DNA of 64,000 nucleotides from Marinomonas shanghaiensis. Its GTDB lineage: Bacteria > Pseudomonadota > Gammaproteobacteria > Pseudomonadales > Marinomonadaceae. Below, piece after piece: positions 14,804 through 21,650 of the stretch. The notes under the pieces were generated by a model that saw only the letters and a list, made by a program, of their open reading frames with translations, ran no database searches and was not told the DNA's origin. A program made the translations under genes and the position numbers. Location of the stretch: positions 1-64,000 of the forward strand of contig NZ_QGOK01000018.1 in the NCBI RefSeq assembly GCF_003259175.1. The letters are read 5' to 3'. Numbering within the stretch: the stretch's first letter is position 1; every line of letters starts with the position of its first letter.

Positions 14804-16150
14804 ATGATAAATGCACAAGATGCGATGTTACCTTGGCACGAAAGACAATCTGGTCATCAAGAATCACGCGATAACGACTATCGCACGCCTTACCAACGAG
14901 ACCGAGCTAGAATCATCCACAGCGCGGCGTTTCGTCGCTTACAGTCCAAAACCCAAATCCTCGCCATTCGACAAAACGACTACAGCCGCACCCGCTTAAC
15001 GCACTCTTTAGAAGTGGCCCAAATTGGCAATGGCATTGTGCATCAACTCAAATATAGCTCTCCTTCGGAAGCGGCTTTTCAGCCTTGGTTAGCCGATGAC
15101 GCCTTGATAGAAACCGTTTGCCTAAGCCACGACATCGGCCACCCACCCTTTGGACACGGTGGCGAAGTCGCGCTGAATTACATGATGCAAACCTACGGCG
15201 GTTTTGAGGGCAACGCCCAGTCACTCAGAATCCTTGGAAAACGTGGCTCCTACTCACCGACCTTCGGTATGGACGTCACGCGTCGTACCTTATTAGGCAT
15301 ATTGAAGTACCCTGTTCTGCACGCCAGCGTAGTTGGCAAATACCCAGAAAAACCGGCTAACTTCCGTCAATTTAAAGCGTCTAATTGGGCACCACCAAAG
15401 TGCGTCTATCAAGAAGAACAAGACTTACTCGATTGGATCATTGAACCCTTTAGCCAAGCCGACAAAAGCTTATTACAAGAAGTCCACCAGGCCGATAATG
15501 ACAACCACGCCAAAGCAAAACACGCCAGCTTCGACACCAGTATCATGGACCTCGCTGACGACATCGCCTACGGCGTTCACGACCTAGAAGACGCTATCGT
15601 GCTTGGTATGGTCACCAAAGACATGTGGTTGGAACACCTCGAACCCAAACTCGCCGCCTTGGCTTCTCCCTTTTTAGCGGAACACCTCAATGACATTCGC
15701 ACGCAACTCTTCAGCCGCCAAAGCCACCTTCGCAAAGAAGCCATTGGCAGCCTAGTCAGCTGGTTTATTACCTCTTGTCGAGTCATCGAGAAAACACAAT
15801 TTGAACACCCATTACTGCGCTTCCAAGTCGGCTTACCAGAAGGCCAGCGCCAAGCCTTAAATTTGTTAAAACAATTTGAAATGCAACACATCATCCAGCG
15901 ACCAGAAGTGCAAATGCTCGTCTACAAAGGCCAGCAAATGTTATTGGAAATGTTCGAAGCCTACTCCGCCGACCCCGCCCGCTTGCTGCCCAGAGAAATC
16001 GCCAAAGAATGGCAAAAAAGCCAAGAACGCGGAGAAAACGGACTGCGCATCATCTGCGACTACATGGCCTCCATGACCGACGACTACGCCAGCCGCATGT
16101 ACAATAAATTATTTGTTCCGAGCTTAGGCTCAGTGTTTGAACCAATGTAA
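14804..16150 (+). CDS. dgt: dGTPase-like HD-domain deoxynucleotide triphosphohydrolase
   Basis: Predicted 448 aa from ATG at 14804 (a TTG at 14783 would add 7). It hydrolyses dGTP or other dNTPs to the nucleoside and triphosphate. The HD motif is complete: RLTHSLEVAQIG, LSHDIGHPPFGHGGE and a later MDLADDIAYGVHDLED. The N-terminal R-R-L-Q pattern (AAFRRLQSKTQI) also fits. Length matches the ~440-aa subfamily of pseudomonads rather than the longer enteric enzyme. Enzymes of this family also act in phage defence, but the core-gene setting suggests nucleotide-pool cleaning here. Confidence 0.93.
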   Translation: MINAQDAMLPWHERQSGHQESRDNDYRTPYQRDRARIIHSAAFRRLQSKTQILAIRQNDYSRTRLTHSLEVAQIGNGIVHQLKYSSPSEAAFQPWLADDALIETVCLSHDIGHPPFGHGGEVALNYMMQTYGGFEGNAQSLRILGKRGSYSPTFGMDVTRRTLLGILKYPVLHASVVGKYPEKPANFRQFKASNWAPPKCVYQEEQDLLDWIIEPFSQADKSLLQEVHQADNDNHAKAKHASFDTSIMDLADDIAYGVHDLEDAIVLGMVTKDMWLEHLEPKLAALASPFLAEHLNDIRTQLFSRQSHLRKEAIGSLVSWFITSCRVIEKTQFEHPLLRFQVGLPEGQRQALNLLKQFEMQHIIQRPEVQMLVYKGQQMLLEMFEAYSADPARLLPREIAKEWQKSQERGENGLRIICDYMASMTDDYASRMYNKLFVPSLGSVFEPM

Positions 16151-16156
16151 TTTGAT

Positions 16157-16186
16157 CCCCTCCCCTTTTGTCTTCCAAGGGGAGGG
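16157..16186. terminator. GC-rich hairpin after dgt
   Basis: A 10-bp stem (CCCTCCCCTT / AAGGGGAGGG) 7 bp past the dgt stop. There is no clean T run, so termination is likely but not certain. Confidence 0.5.
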
Positions 16187-16209
16187 TTAGGGAGGGGTTA
16201 ACTTTGCCA

Positions 16210-16391
16210 TAATCAGGCGTGTGGCGATTTTTAGACTGCAATTGCCTAATTGACAGGTTTTTGTAGGTCGGCCTTTAGGCCGTCAAAAGCCGAAGGAGGT
16301 ACGACAATGATCAGGCATGTGACGATTTTTAGACTACAACTGTTTGATTGACAGGTTTTTGTAGGTCGGCCTTTAGGCCGTCAAAAGCCGG
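16210..16391. repeat. two-copy direct repeat carrying GTAG-type REP elements
   Basis: Two copies of about 84 bp (16210-16293 and 16308-16391), 98 bp apart, each starting near TCAGGC and GCGATTTTTAGACT or its variant and ending in an identical REP: GTAGGTCGGCCTTTAGGCCG then TCAAAAGCCG. The REP palindromes are at 16263-16288 and 16361-16386; a third identical copy is at 17645-17670. The upstream halves have diverged at several positions while the REP parts stay identical. The region 16391-16468 holds nothing else I recognise. Confidence 0.88.
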
Positions 16392-16468
16392 ATCTCACCA
16401 ACCCAAAAACCATGACGCACTAAACAAAACCAACGGAAATTGCTTAGCGCCCCCTCGAACACTACTTA

Positions 16469-16843
16469 TCATCCGCCCCTAATCCCCACTCTCAGCTGAA
16501 AGATATTCCCTTCACAATCATGAGCATCGCAAACTTGGCGACCACCAAACGTCCAATTTTTAGGAGGGAATACAGCACCGCCTTTTTCTTTGATTCTTTC
16601 ACTGATCACTTCGAATGGGACATCAACAAAAAATGTTGGCTTTAACGCGGTGTTCTCTCGCGCTTCAAACACATTCAACCCCTTTTTAGACACTTCTGTT
16701 TCAAGCAACACCAACTCAAAGTCACCACCGACCAATAGAGCATAAGAGTGGTCACCTTCTATCATCTGCAGGTCAAAAACATGAGCATAAAATATTGCCA
16801 ACTTTTCAATCGATGATGCATAAATCACCAAACCTGTTTTCAT
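16469..16843 (-). CDS. VOC (glyoxalase-fold) protein
   Basis: Predicted 124 aa. Opens MKTGLVIYASSIEKLAIFYA, the usual first beta strand and helix of the vicinal oxygen chelate fold, and ends CDAHDCEGNIFQLRVG, the second metal-binding strand. Not closely similar to the cassette VOC gene at 2652. Function unknown. It sits alone in a REP-rich stretch with no attC-like site near it. Confidence 0.8.
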   Translation of the reverse strand: MKTGLVIYASSIEKLAIFYAHVFDLQMIEGDHSYALLVGGDFELVLLETEVSKKGLNVFEARENTALKPTFFVDVPFEVISERIKEKGGAVFPPKNWTFGGRQVCDAHDCEGNIFQLRVGIRGG

Positions 16844-16902
16844 GCATTCTCCCTCTTAAATTATTGAATAATAAACATTATTAAACCAATAACGAGCGCT
16901 AT

Positions 16903-17511
16903 CTATTCATCAATGCTCTCTATTTTTTCCATGACAAAATTGGTTAGCGTCTGACCTCGAACCTCAACCTGCTGCGTGGTCACCACCTTAAAACCAAAAC
17001 GTTCGAAAAAAGGACGAGCCGTAATACTGACATGGGAATAATAGCGCCTTACCCCTTGCGAACGCCCTACCGCAAAAATATGTGCCATCAAAGCACGCCC
17101 TATTCCTTGACCCTGGTACTGATGATGACAGAAGAAATGATCAATCAAACCGCTCAACTGCAAATCAGCGTAACCCACTATCTGATCGTCTATTTCAGCC
17201 ACAAACGGCGATATTTCTGACATCTTCTGCCGCCAGACAGCAAGATCGAATGATTGTGGCGCCCATGCTTCTACCTGAGCCTGAGAATAATCACGGATAT
17301 TAATATGACGAACGGTATGAAAATAAATAGCCCACAGCGCGCTGGCGTCAGATTCTTTATAAGGTCGAATAGTACACAAAGCTTGTTTCTCTTTATTCAA
17401 TGGATAGAGAAAAATGGGTGCCCTGCCTAGCCTTGCTATGACTGGCTTCCGAGAGTGGGTGGCTTGCTTATTTCTATGTCTCTTTTTACGTCGACTTCGC
17501 GCCATTGGCAA
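16903..17511 (-). CDS. GNAT-family N-acetyltransferase with an odd N-terminal extension
   Basis: Predicted 202 aa. The acetyltransferase domain begins at about residue 45 (CTIRPYKESDASALWAIYF) and includes the acetyl-CoA loop YQGQGIGRALM and the closing FFERFGFKVV, so it is complete. The first 40 residues are strongly basic (MARSRRKKRHRNKQ) and encoded by DNA that shares short exact repeats with the noncoding stretch at 17570-17703 (a 15-bp and a 12-bp match). The true start may therefore be a TTG around residue 43, though its ribosome site is weak. Substrate unknown. Confidence 0.75.
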   Translation of the reverse strand: MPMARSRRKKRHRNKQATHSRKPVIARLGRAPIFLYPLNKEKQALCTIRPYKESDASALWAIYFHTVRHINIRDYSQAQVEAWAPQSFDLAVWRQKMSEISPFVAEIDDQIVGYADLQLSGLIDHFFCHHQYQGQGIGRALMAHIFAVGRSQGVRRYYSHVSITARPFFERFGFKVVTTQQVEVRGQTLTNFVMEKIESIDE

Positions 17512-17572
17512 GCCTGATCTTTAAGACTCTTGACCCTGATTCACCAATTGCCTATCAGCGGCATTATCCGCT

Positions 17573-17613
17573 CCCTTGAAAGCCAATCCCTTGATATGAT
17601 TGGCTTTCAAGGG
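17573..17613. repeat. long perfect inverted repeat
   Basis: Two 16-bp arms (CCCTTGAAAGCCAATC and its exact complement) separated by 9 bp. No T run follows. It lies upstream of the GNAT gene, between it and a REP, and could be a REP-class hairpin or a terminator for readthrough. Confidence 0.8.
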
Positions 17614-17644
17614 TGGGTGGCTTGTTAAATTCTCTCTGGGTTTT

Positions 17645-17670
17645 GTAGGTCGGCCTTTAGGCCGTCAAAA
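17645..17670. repeat. GTAG-type REP element, third copy
   Basis: Identical to the REPs at 16263 and 16361 (GTAGGTCGGCCTTTAGGCCG then TCAAAA), and followed like the second by GGATCTCACCAA. It marks the left edge of the second cassette cluster. Confidence 0.85.
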
Positions 17671-17725
17671 ACTGGATCTCACCAAACTATTCAATGGATA
17701 GAGCGATTTAAAGCATTTTCTATAC

Positions 17726-17947
17726 TTACCGCTTTGGACGACGCCCTCCGCTTTCTAAACACGCTTCCATGGTTTGATATGCAGTAAAGTTCTTAGTTTT
17801 AGAGTAATAGGTGCTTCCTTTCGCATGACAAATCCCACTCTTACTCTTCTTAACTGGCGGTTCATCAGCGAATGCAATTTGCGTAGAAAAACTAAAGCAT
17901 AGAGCGAAGATCGCAAACCATAACTTTCTGTTAAAAGCGACTTTCAT
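17726..17947 (-). CDS. small secreted protein with an HNH-associated-like C-terminal motif
   Basis: Predicted 73 aa. The start at 17947 is chosen for its ribosome site (GGAG, 9 nt ahead); an upstream start at 18004 would put a long tail before the signal peptide. Residues 1-27 are a signal peptide (KLWFAIFALCFSFSTQIAFA). The mature part, SKSGICHAKGSTYYSKTKNF and then ACLESGGRRPK, resembles a short Cys-pair motif I have seen at the ends of secreted HNH or thermonuclease-like proteins, here on its own. Two cysteines probably form a disulfide. No attC-like site follows, so whether it is a cassette is unclear. Confidence 0.7.
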   Translation of the reverse strand: MKVAFNRKLWFAIFALCFSFSTQIAFADEPPVKKSKSGICHAKGSTYYSKTKNFTAYQTMEACLESGGRRPKR

Positions 17948-18198
17948 GAACGATATCTCCGTAGATATAAGACCTTTAGCAAATGAACATGTGCAGAACA
18001 GCAAAGCACAACGAAAAATAGAGTGCTACTAACAAGCAAAAAAGTCTTTGAAACAGTGTCGGATGGAATCATCACTAAGAGATTTCACTTTAAGTAGACG
18101 CAACTTTACTCGTAAGAAGATTGATTGCTCAGCAAATAATCGTTAATTGTGCAGAAACATGTTGTATATTGCCATTGATAGGTACTTTATCTCATTAG

Positions 18199-18325
18199 AT
18201 ATAACGCCCTGTTAAGGTGTGAGCAACGCGATATCGATGCTTCCGCAAACCACCTTAAACACTAAACGCAACGCATAGCAAAAAATGCCAAGCGTTGCGA
18301 ATCACTCTTAAACAGATTGTTAGCT
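18199..18325. other. long attC-like site of the AAA-TIR cassette
   Basis: About 127 bp from ATATAAC to GTTAGCT. The arms GTTAAGGTGTGAGCAACGC and GCGTTGCGAATCACTCTTAA pair almost fully, with the small unpaired bases usual for attC bottom-strand hairpins. The right half is nearly the same as that of the site at 3053-3169 in the first array. It ends 22 bp past the stop of the AAA-TIR gene. Confidence 0.85.
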
Positions 18326-18347
18326 ATCTCGGACGGTACAGGGATTT

Positions 18348-19844
18348 CTACTGAGTTTCTTCTAACCGAATCTGATGAATTTTATCAATCAGTAAATCAG
18401 CAAAATCATCAATACTTTTCAGAGCGGCGTCTTCGGATTCATAATTGACCATAAATCCACCCTTGCCATTTGATTCATCAAACATTCCTGGTGGGTTATC
18501 AGACATCCACAGTGGAATAACAGAGTTTTCTCCAAATCGTTGTTTAAAATGGTCTGCTTCAAACTTGCACCAAACACGAGTCGGATATTCTTTGCTAAGG
18601 AAAGGAACAACAAACCTAGATTCAGAGCGATAAATGGGAGCTAAATACTCCTCAACATCAGCTGACAAAATTCTAGACTGTTCATTATTATCATAAAAGA
18701 CAGAAATTTCATTATCTGCCAGTATAGAGTAAAGACGCTCTGCTAAACATCTCTGCGCACCAGCAAACGATAATGCAAAATCATATTTTGACTTAAAATC
18801 AACCCCATAGAAACCTATTTTCCGAGCGACCGCTGACCATGGTAGGTTTTTGATGTAATAGAAATATTTAGGATCTTCAACAGATAACTCTGTTGTTTCA
18901 TCGTTATAGTAAATCACATTTGAATATTCATCATTGCTATGATAGTGCTCTTTTAGGTGGCCTTTTAGTGTAATTTGACCAACACTGTTTTTATGATTTG
19001 GGTGATCTATAAGATGTGATGTTATGTTTATACTCATATTATCAGATTCTGCGAGCCAATACAGAACATGTAAATACGGAGCTCTGCTTCCTTTTTTCAC
19101 CCTCTGGCCTTTGCAGAAATTGATAGTAATAGCATAAAAACTATACACTAAATCGTCTAGGATAATTTGTTTGACAGCCTCAAAGCTAACGGTTGTTTTT
19201 CGAAATTCACCTTCATCAAACAGTTTGCTTTTTAAACAGGCATGGTGTGCTAGCATCTGAGCTAAATGAAAGCTGCCATGAGAATCCTGAACTATAGATG
19301 ACTTAATAGCTATTTCAACATTTAGTGCTTTTTCACCTTTCTCTAATAATTCTTGTATTTTTGTATCAGAGTTAGATTCAAATCGAATAATATCTATTCT
19401 ATTTCTAAGATCTGATGCATAGTTAATTAAAGAGTTGCCTGTCTTGTTGATTCCGACAAGGATTAACTTTGACTCATCGCTACCTTCATCAGCAAGGATT
19501 TTTAATAGGTCCGAAAATTCTTTCTTTAAGGTGTCATCTAACTTGTGAAAGTCATCGATAACAACTGTTCCAAAAGCATCTTTGTTTAGAAGATCACGTA
19601 TTGAAGAGATATCGTTCCTTCTTCTTGCAGATAAAACACGTACGCCCTCTCCCAAATTAAGGCTATTAAGCGCCTTGAGAACACTTGTGGTTTTTCCAAT
19701 TCCAGAGGGTCCTTCAATTACTACTCCTCGCCCCGGAGTCCTCAATGCGATGTACAATCGATCATACTCTTCAGGCTCTACAAACGTATGATCTGGTACA
19801 CCTGATAGCTTGAATACTTCTTCTAATCTTTTAGGTGTGTTCAT
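18348..19844 (-). CDS. AAA ATPase-TIR fusion, candidate antiphage NADase
   Basis: Predicted 498 aa. Residues ~30-170 form an AAA-type ATPase: Walker A GPSGIGKTT (45-53), Walker B TVVIDDFHK (93-101), sensor-1-like LILVGINKTG (128-136) and an arginine at 147 or 149. The middle (about 175-345) looks helical and may hold a winged helix. The C-terminus from 353 is a TIR domain: KYDFALSFAG, then VFYDNN, FVVPFLSKEY and RVWCKFE, the WCxxE block whose Glu429 is the expected NAD-cleaving residue. TIR proteins of this type kill or arrest infected cells by depleting or converting NAD. There is no repeat sensor domain as in Avs or NLR-like proteins. It is a single-gene cassette. Confidence 0.88.
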   Translation of the reverse strand: MNTPKRLEEVFKLSGVPDHTFVEPEEYDRLYIALRTPGRGVVIEGPSGIGKTTSVLKALNSLNLGEGVRVLSARRRNDISSIRDLLNKDAFGTVVIDDFHKLDDTLKKEFSDLLKILADEGSDESKLILVGINKTGNSLINYASDLRNRIDIIRFESNSDTKIQELLEKGEKALNVEIAIKSSIVQDSHGSFHLAQMLAHHACLKSKLFDEGEFRKTTVSFEAVKQIILDDLVYSFYAITINFCKGQRVKKGSRAPYLHVLYWLAESDNMSINITSHLIDHPNHKNSVGQITLKGHLKEHYHSNDEYSNVIYYNDETTELSVEDPKYFYYIKNLPWSAVARKIGFYGVDFKSKYDFALSFAGAQRCLAERLYSILADNEISVFYDNNEQSRILSADVEEYLAPIYRSESRFVVPFLSKEYPTRVWCKFEADHFKQRFGENSVIPLWMSDNPPGMFDESNGKGGFMVNYESEDAALKSIDDFADLLIDKIHQIRLEETQ

Positions 19845-19961
19845 TTATCAATCCCGAAATTCTTTGAATATCCTATCATCTTATTTATTATATTCATTAG
19901 CTTAACAAGTGTACTTGACTCTGATAGGTCACAAAATTTAGCTTACGCTGAACCTGTTTAT

Positions 19962-20033
19962 AACTAACGCCGCGCTCACAAGTAAATTAGGAGCGCAGCG
20001 AGTAATTTATCCTTGTGCAGCGCTTTGTTAAGG
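19962..20033. other. attC-like site of the protease/membrane-protein cassette
   Basis: A 72-bp site from AACTAAC to GTTAAGG, with arms GCGCTCACAAG and CTTGTGCAGCGC. It ends 2 bp before the stop of the 151-aa gene and is closely similar to the site at 3943-4015 in the first array. Confidence 0.88.
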
Positions 20034-20035
20034 CT

Positions 20036-20491
20036 TTACTTGCCATATGTTTCGCACCAAGCATTACGCCCAATTTTGCAAACACTTAAGACTGCCACTG
20101 ATACTGCACCAGCAATCAAACCATACGCGATGCTGAATTGAGCTGCGATTGCAGTGGCAAGTATTGTCACTATCTCTTTGAACGTTATTTCCGCACGTTT
20201 TCTTTCTTGAGTGTACTTACGAGACTGTGTGCAGAAATAATCATGCACTTCCTTTTTGATATTATTCCAGAATCCACTTTGTGATTTAGTACTACTGGCA
20301 CCAACAGGTGAAATAAACGACATCTGCCTACGCTCTCCTGTAAGTTGCATGCCTATATTATCGAAGTCAGCTTGTTCCGCCTTACTCAGAGCAAAGGCAC
20401 CTAATACACTTTCCCGCTGATAGGATGGTATTTCTGTGCGGATAAACTCCTCTGCTCCGGATATATCAATGATAAGTTCGGCCTCAGACAT
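20036..20491 (-). CDS. small membrane protein coupled to a trypsin-like protease
   Basis: Predicted 151 aa. Residues 1-100 are soluble and polar. About 105-140 are strongly hydrophobic (IVTILATAIAAQFSIAYG, then LIAGAVSVAVLSV), enough for two membrane spans or a helical hairpin, followed by a short basic tail. The start codon overlaps the protease stop region (ATG at 20491, protease stop at 20484-20486), so the two proteins are translationally coupled. No family recognised. A soluble regulatory part plus a hydrophobic C-terminal hairpin is what a protease-released membrane effector would look like, but that is inference. Confidence 0.75.
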   Translation of the reverse strand: MSEAELIIDISGAEEFIRTEIPSYQRESVLGAFALSKAEQADFDNIGMQLTGERRQMSFISPVGASSTKSQSGFWNNIKKEVHDYFCTQSRKYTQERKRAEITFKEIVTILATAIAAQFSIAYGLIAGAVSVAVLSVCKIGRNAWCETYGK

Positions 20492-21161
20492 TTAGCCCTT
20501 CCTCTTTCATCAGGTTTATCCCGTACTCAATAGAAGTGGCATATGAAATGCTGCTCTCTGAGCCTAGGGCATAATTACCGATCATTATTCCACCTGAATT
20601 TCCTGAAGGATTGAACTTACCGCTAATCATGCCAATTATCTGCCCTGTGTGGACATCTACTAGAGGACCGCCGCTATTGCCGTCATGCACCATGCTATCT
20701 AATTGGAAGTGCTTTGTTCTGTTACTATTTATGGCCTTGGAACTAATTATTGATGAAGATGCTTTTAACGTATGAAGCCCCTTATCACCAAATGGGTAGC
20801 CGAAGTACAAAACACTTGCGCCTACAGGTGATTTGTTAGGATCGCCAAACATATTTGGCATTACGTTTGCCGTAACATCTCCTTTTAGCTTCAGAAGCGC
20901 ACAATCATGAACGGTATCAAATTGAGCAACCTCTACATCGATCGTGTTAACTCTTTCATGAGTCATATTATTCCATTCATTGATAGGCTGAGTTGGAACT
21001 ATTGCCAGCTGCATATCAAGTTGAATGGTGTGGGCACAGGTAAGCAGATAACCTTTTCCATCTACTAGGAAAGCTGTACCAAGAAACTCGACGCCATCGC
21101 CATTCCTTCTTAATAACATACAGCAACCATTGGCATGAGCAGCAACTAATTTTCGATACAC
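20484..21161 (-). CDS. trypsin-like serine protease, cassette gene
   Basis: Predicted 225 aa. The full chymotrypsin-fold triad is visible: His in LLTCAHTI (residue 43), Asp in TVHDCALLKL (about 86) and Ser in VHDGNSGGPLVD (about 163). There is no signal peptide or membrane segment, so it acts in the cytoplasm, unlike DegP-type enzymes, and it has no PDZ domain. The GTG start at 21161 has a strong AAGGAG ribosome site. It is the first gene of a two-gene cassette ending at the attC-like site 19962-20033. Cytoplasmic trypsin-like proteases paired with small partners are known from bacterial conflict systems. Confidence 0.88.
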   Translation of the reverse strand: MYRKLVAAHANGCCMLLRRNGDGVEFLGTAFLVDGKGYLLTCAHTIQLDMQLAIVPTQPINEWNNMTHERVNTIDVEVAQFDTVHDCALLKLKGDVTANVMPNMFGDPNKSPVGASVLYFGYPFGDKGLHTLKASSSIISSKAINSNRTKHFQLDSMVHDGNSGGPLVDVHTGQIIGMISGKFNPSGNSGGIMIGNYALGSESSISYATSIEYGINLMKEEGLNV

Positions 21162-21425
21162 CTAAATTCTCCTTGGTTTGTAGCCTTAACATTTTAATAG
21201 TGCGCATGCGCATCTACACTGTTTTTAAATTCCATATAAATCCCTATAAAAAACTGATTCAATGGCACTTTTTAACTGTTCCAACAGGCTGGTTAGTTGA
21301 AAATCCGAGCATGCGGGTTTGCACATTTATTCACAGCCTGTTGTTTCGTCTACCAATATTCTTATCCATTGATACTAAAGGTCTTTCTTACTTTCTACCA
21401 GTACAAAATTCTCTATCATTTTTTT

Positions 21426-21467
21426 GTCGCCCTAAAGGACGACCTACATGTGAAAGCTTCGCTTTCA
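21426..21467. repeat. REP element with an adjoining hairpin
   Basis: On the minus strand GTAGGTCGTCCTTTAGGGCGAC, a GTAG-headed palindrome, preceded by the hairpin TGAAAGC-GAA-GCTTTCA. The same two-part build occurs in the 4945 and 5795 repeats. The rest of 21162-21545 is AT-rich; it holds TGCGCATGCGCA, a 12-bp palindrome at about 21199, upstream of the protease gene and possibly part of its promoter. Confidence 0.8.
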
Positions 21468-21545
21468 ACGGCATTTTTTTGTGATTAAAGAGTCGCTTCA
21501 TGATGCCCTACGTTTTGGTTTTATAAGCTAGCTACGCAAAAGTCT

Positions 21546-21587
21546 GTTCGACACAACGAAGTTGCGCGACTTTATGGCGTTTCAGGG
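21546..21587. repeat. 42-bp element, second copy
   Basis: Matches 5983-6024 at 38 of 42 positions. It lies at the right edge of the second cassette cluster, between REP-type DNA and the MATE exporter gene, as the first copy lies between REP-type DNA and nadE. Confidence 0.75.
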
Positions 21588-21605
21588 TCATTAACAGAAA
21601 GATTT

Positions 21606-21633
21606 GAAGAACACTTTGAACAAAGTGTTCTTC
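21606..21633 (-). terminator. hairpin after the MATE exporter gene
   Basis: A perfect 13-bp inverted repeat (GAAGAACACTTTG / CAAAGTGTTCTTC) with a 2-nt loop, 18 bp past the stop. On the minus strand it is followed by AAATCTTTCTG, a weak T tract. Confidence 0.6.
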
Positions 21634-21650
21634 ATTGAGATGTTAAGACG

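Noticed and set aside
14804-16150. dGTPase as part of a defence cluster
   Set aside because: The family includes phage-defence enzymes, but this gene sits in a core-gene stretch, has normal dgt length and motifs, and no attC is near.
16469-17511. VOC and GNAT genes as members of the second cassette cluster
   Set aside because: I found no attC-like site after either gene; they lie outside the REP at 17645 that borders the cluster.
18022-18171. Further attC site upstream of the small secreted gene (TACTAAC ... GTTGTAT)
   Set aside because: The cores are weak and the inside does not pair; probably chance.
19845-19961. Strong promoter for the AAA-TIR gene (TATAAT-like motif on the minus strand)
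   Set aside because: A TATAAT is present but no -35 at a fitting distance; not reported as a feature.
21173-21488. Plus-strand ORFs of 103 and 63 aa right of the protease gene
   Set aside because: They run through the REP element and the AT-rich promoter stretch; no start signal or protein character.
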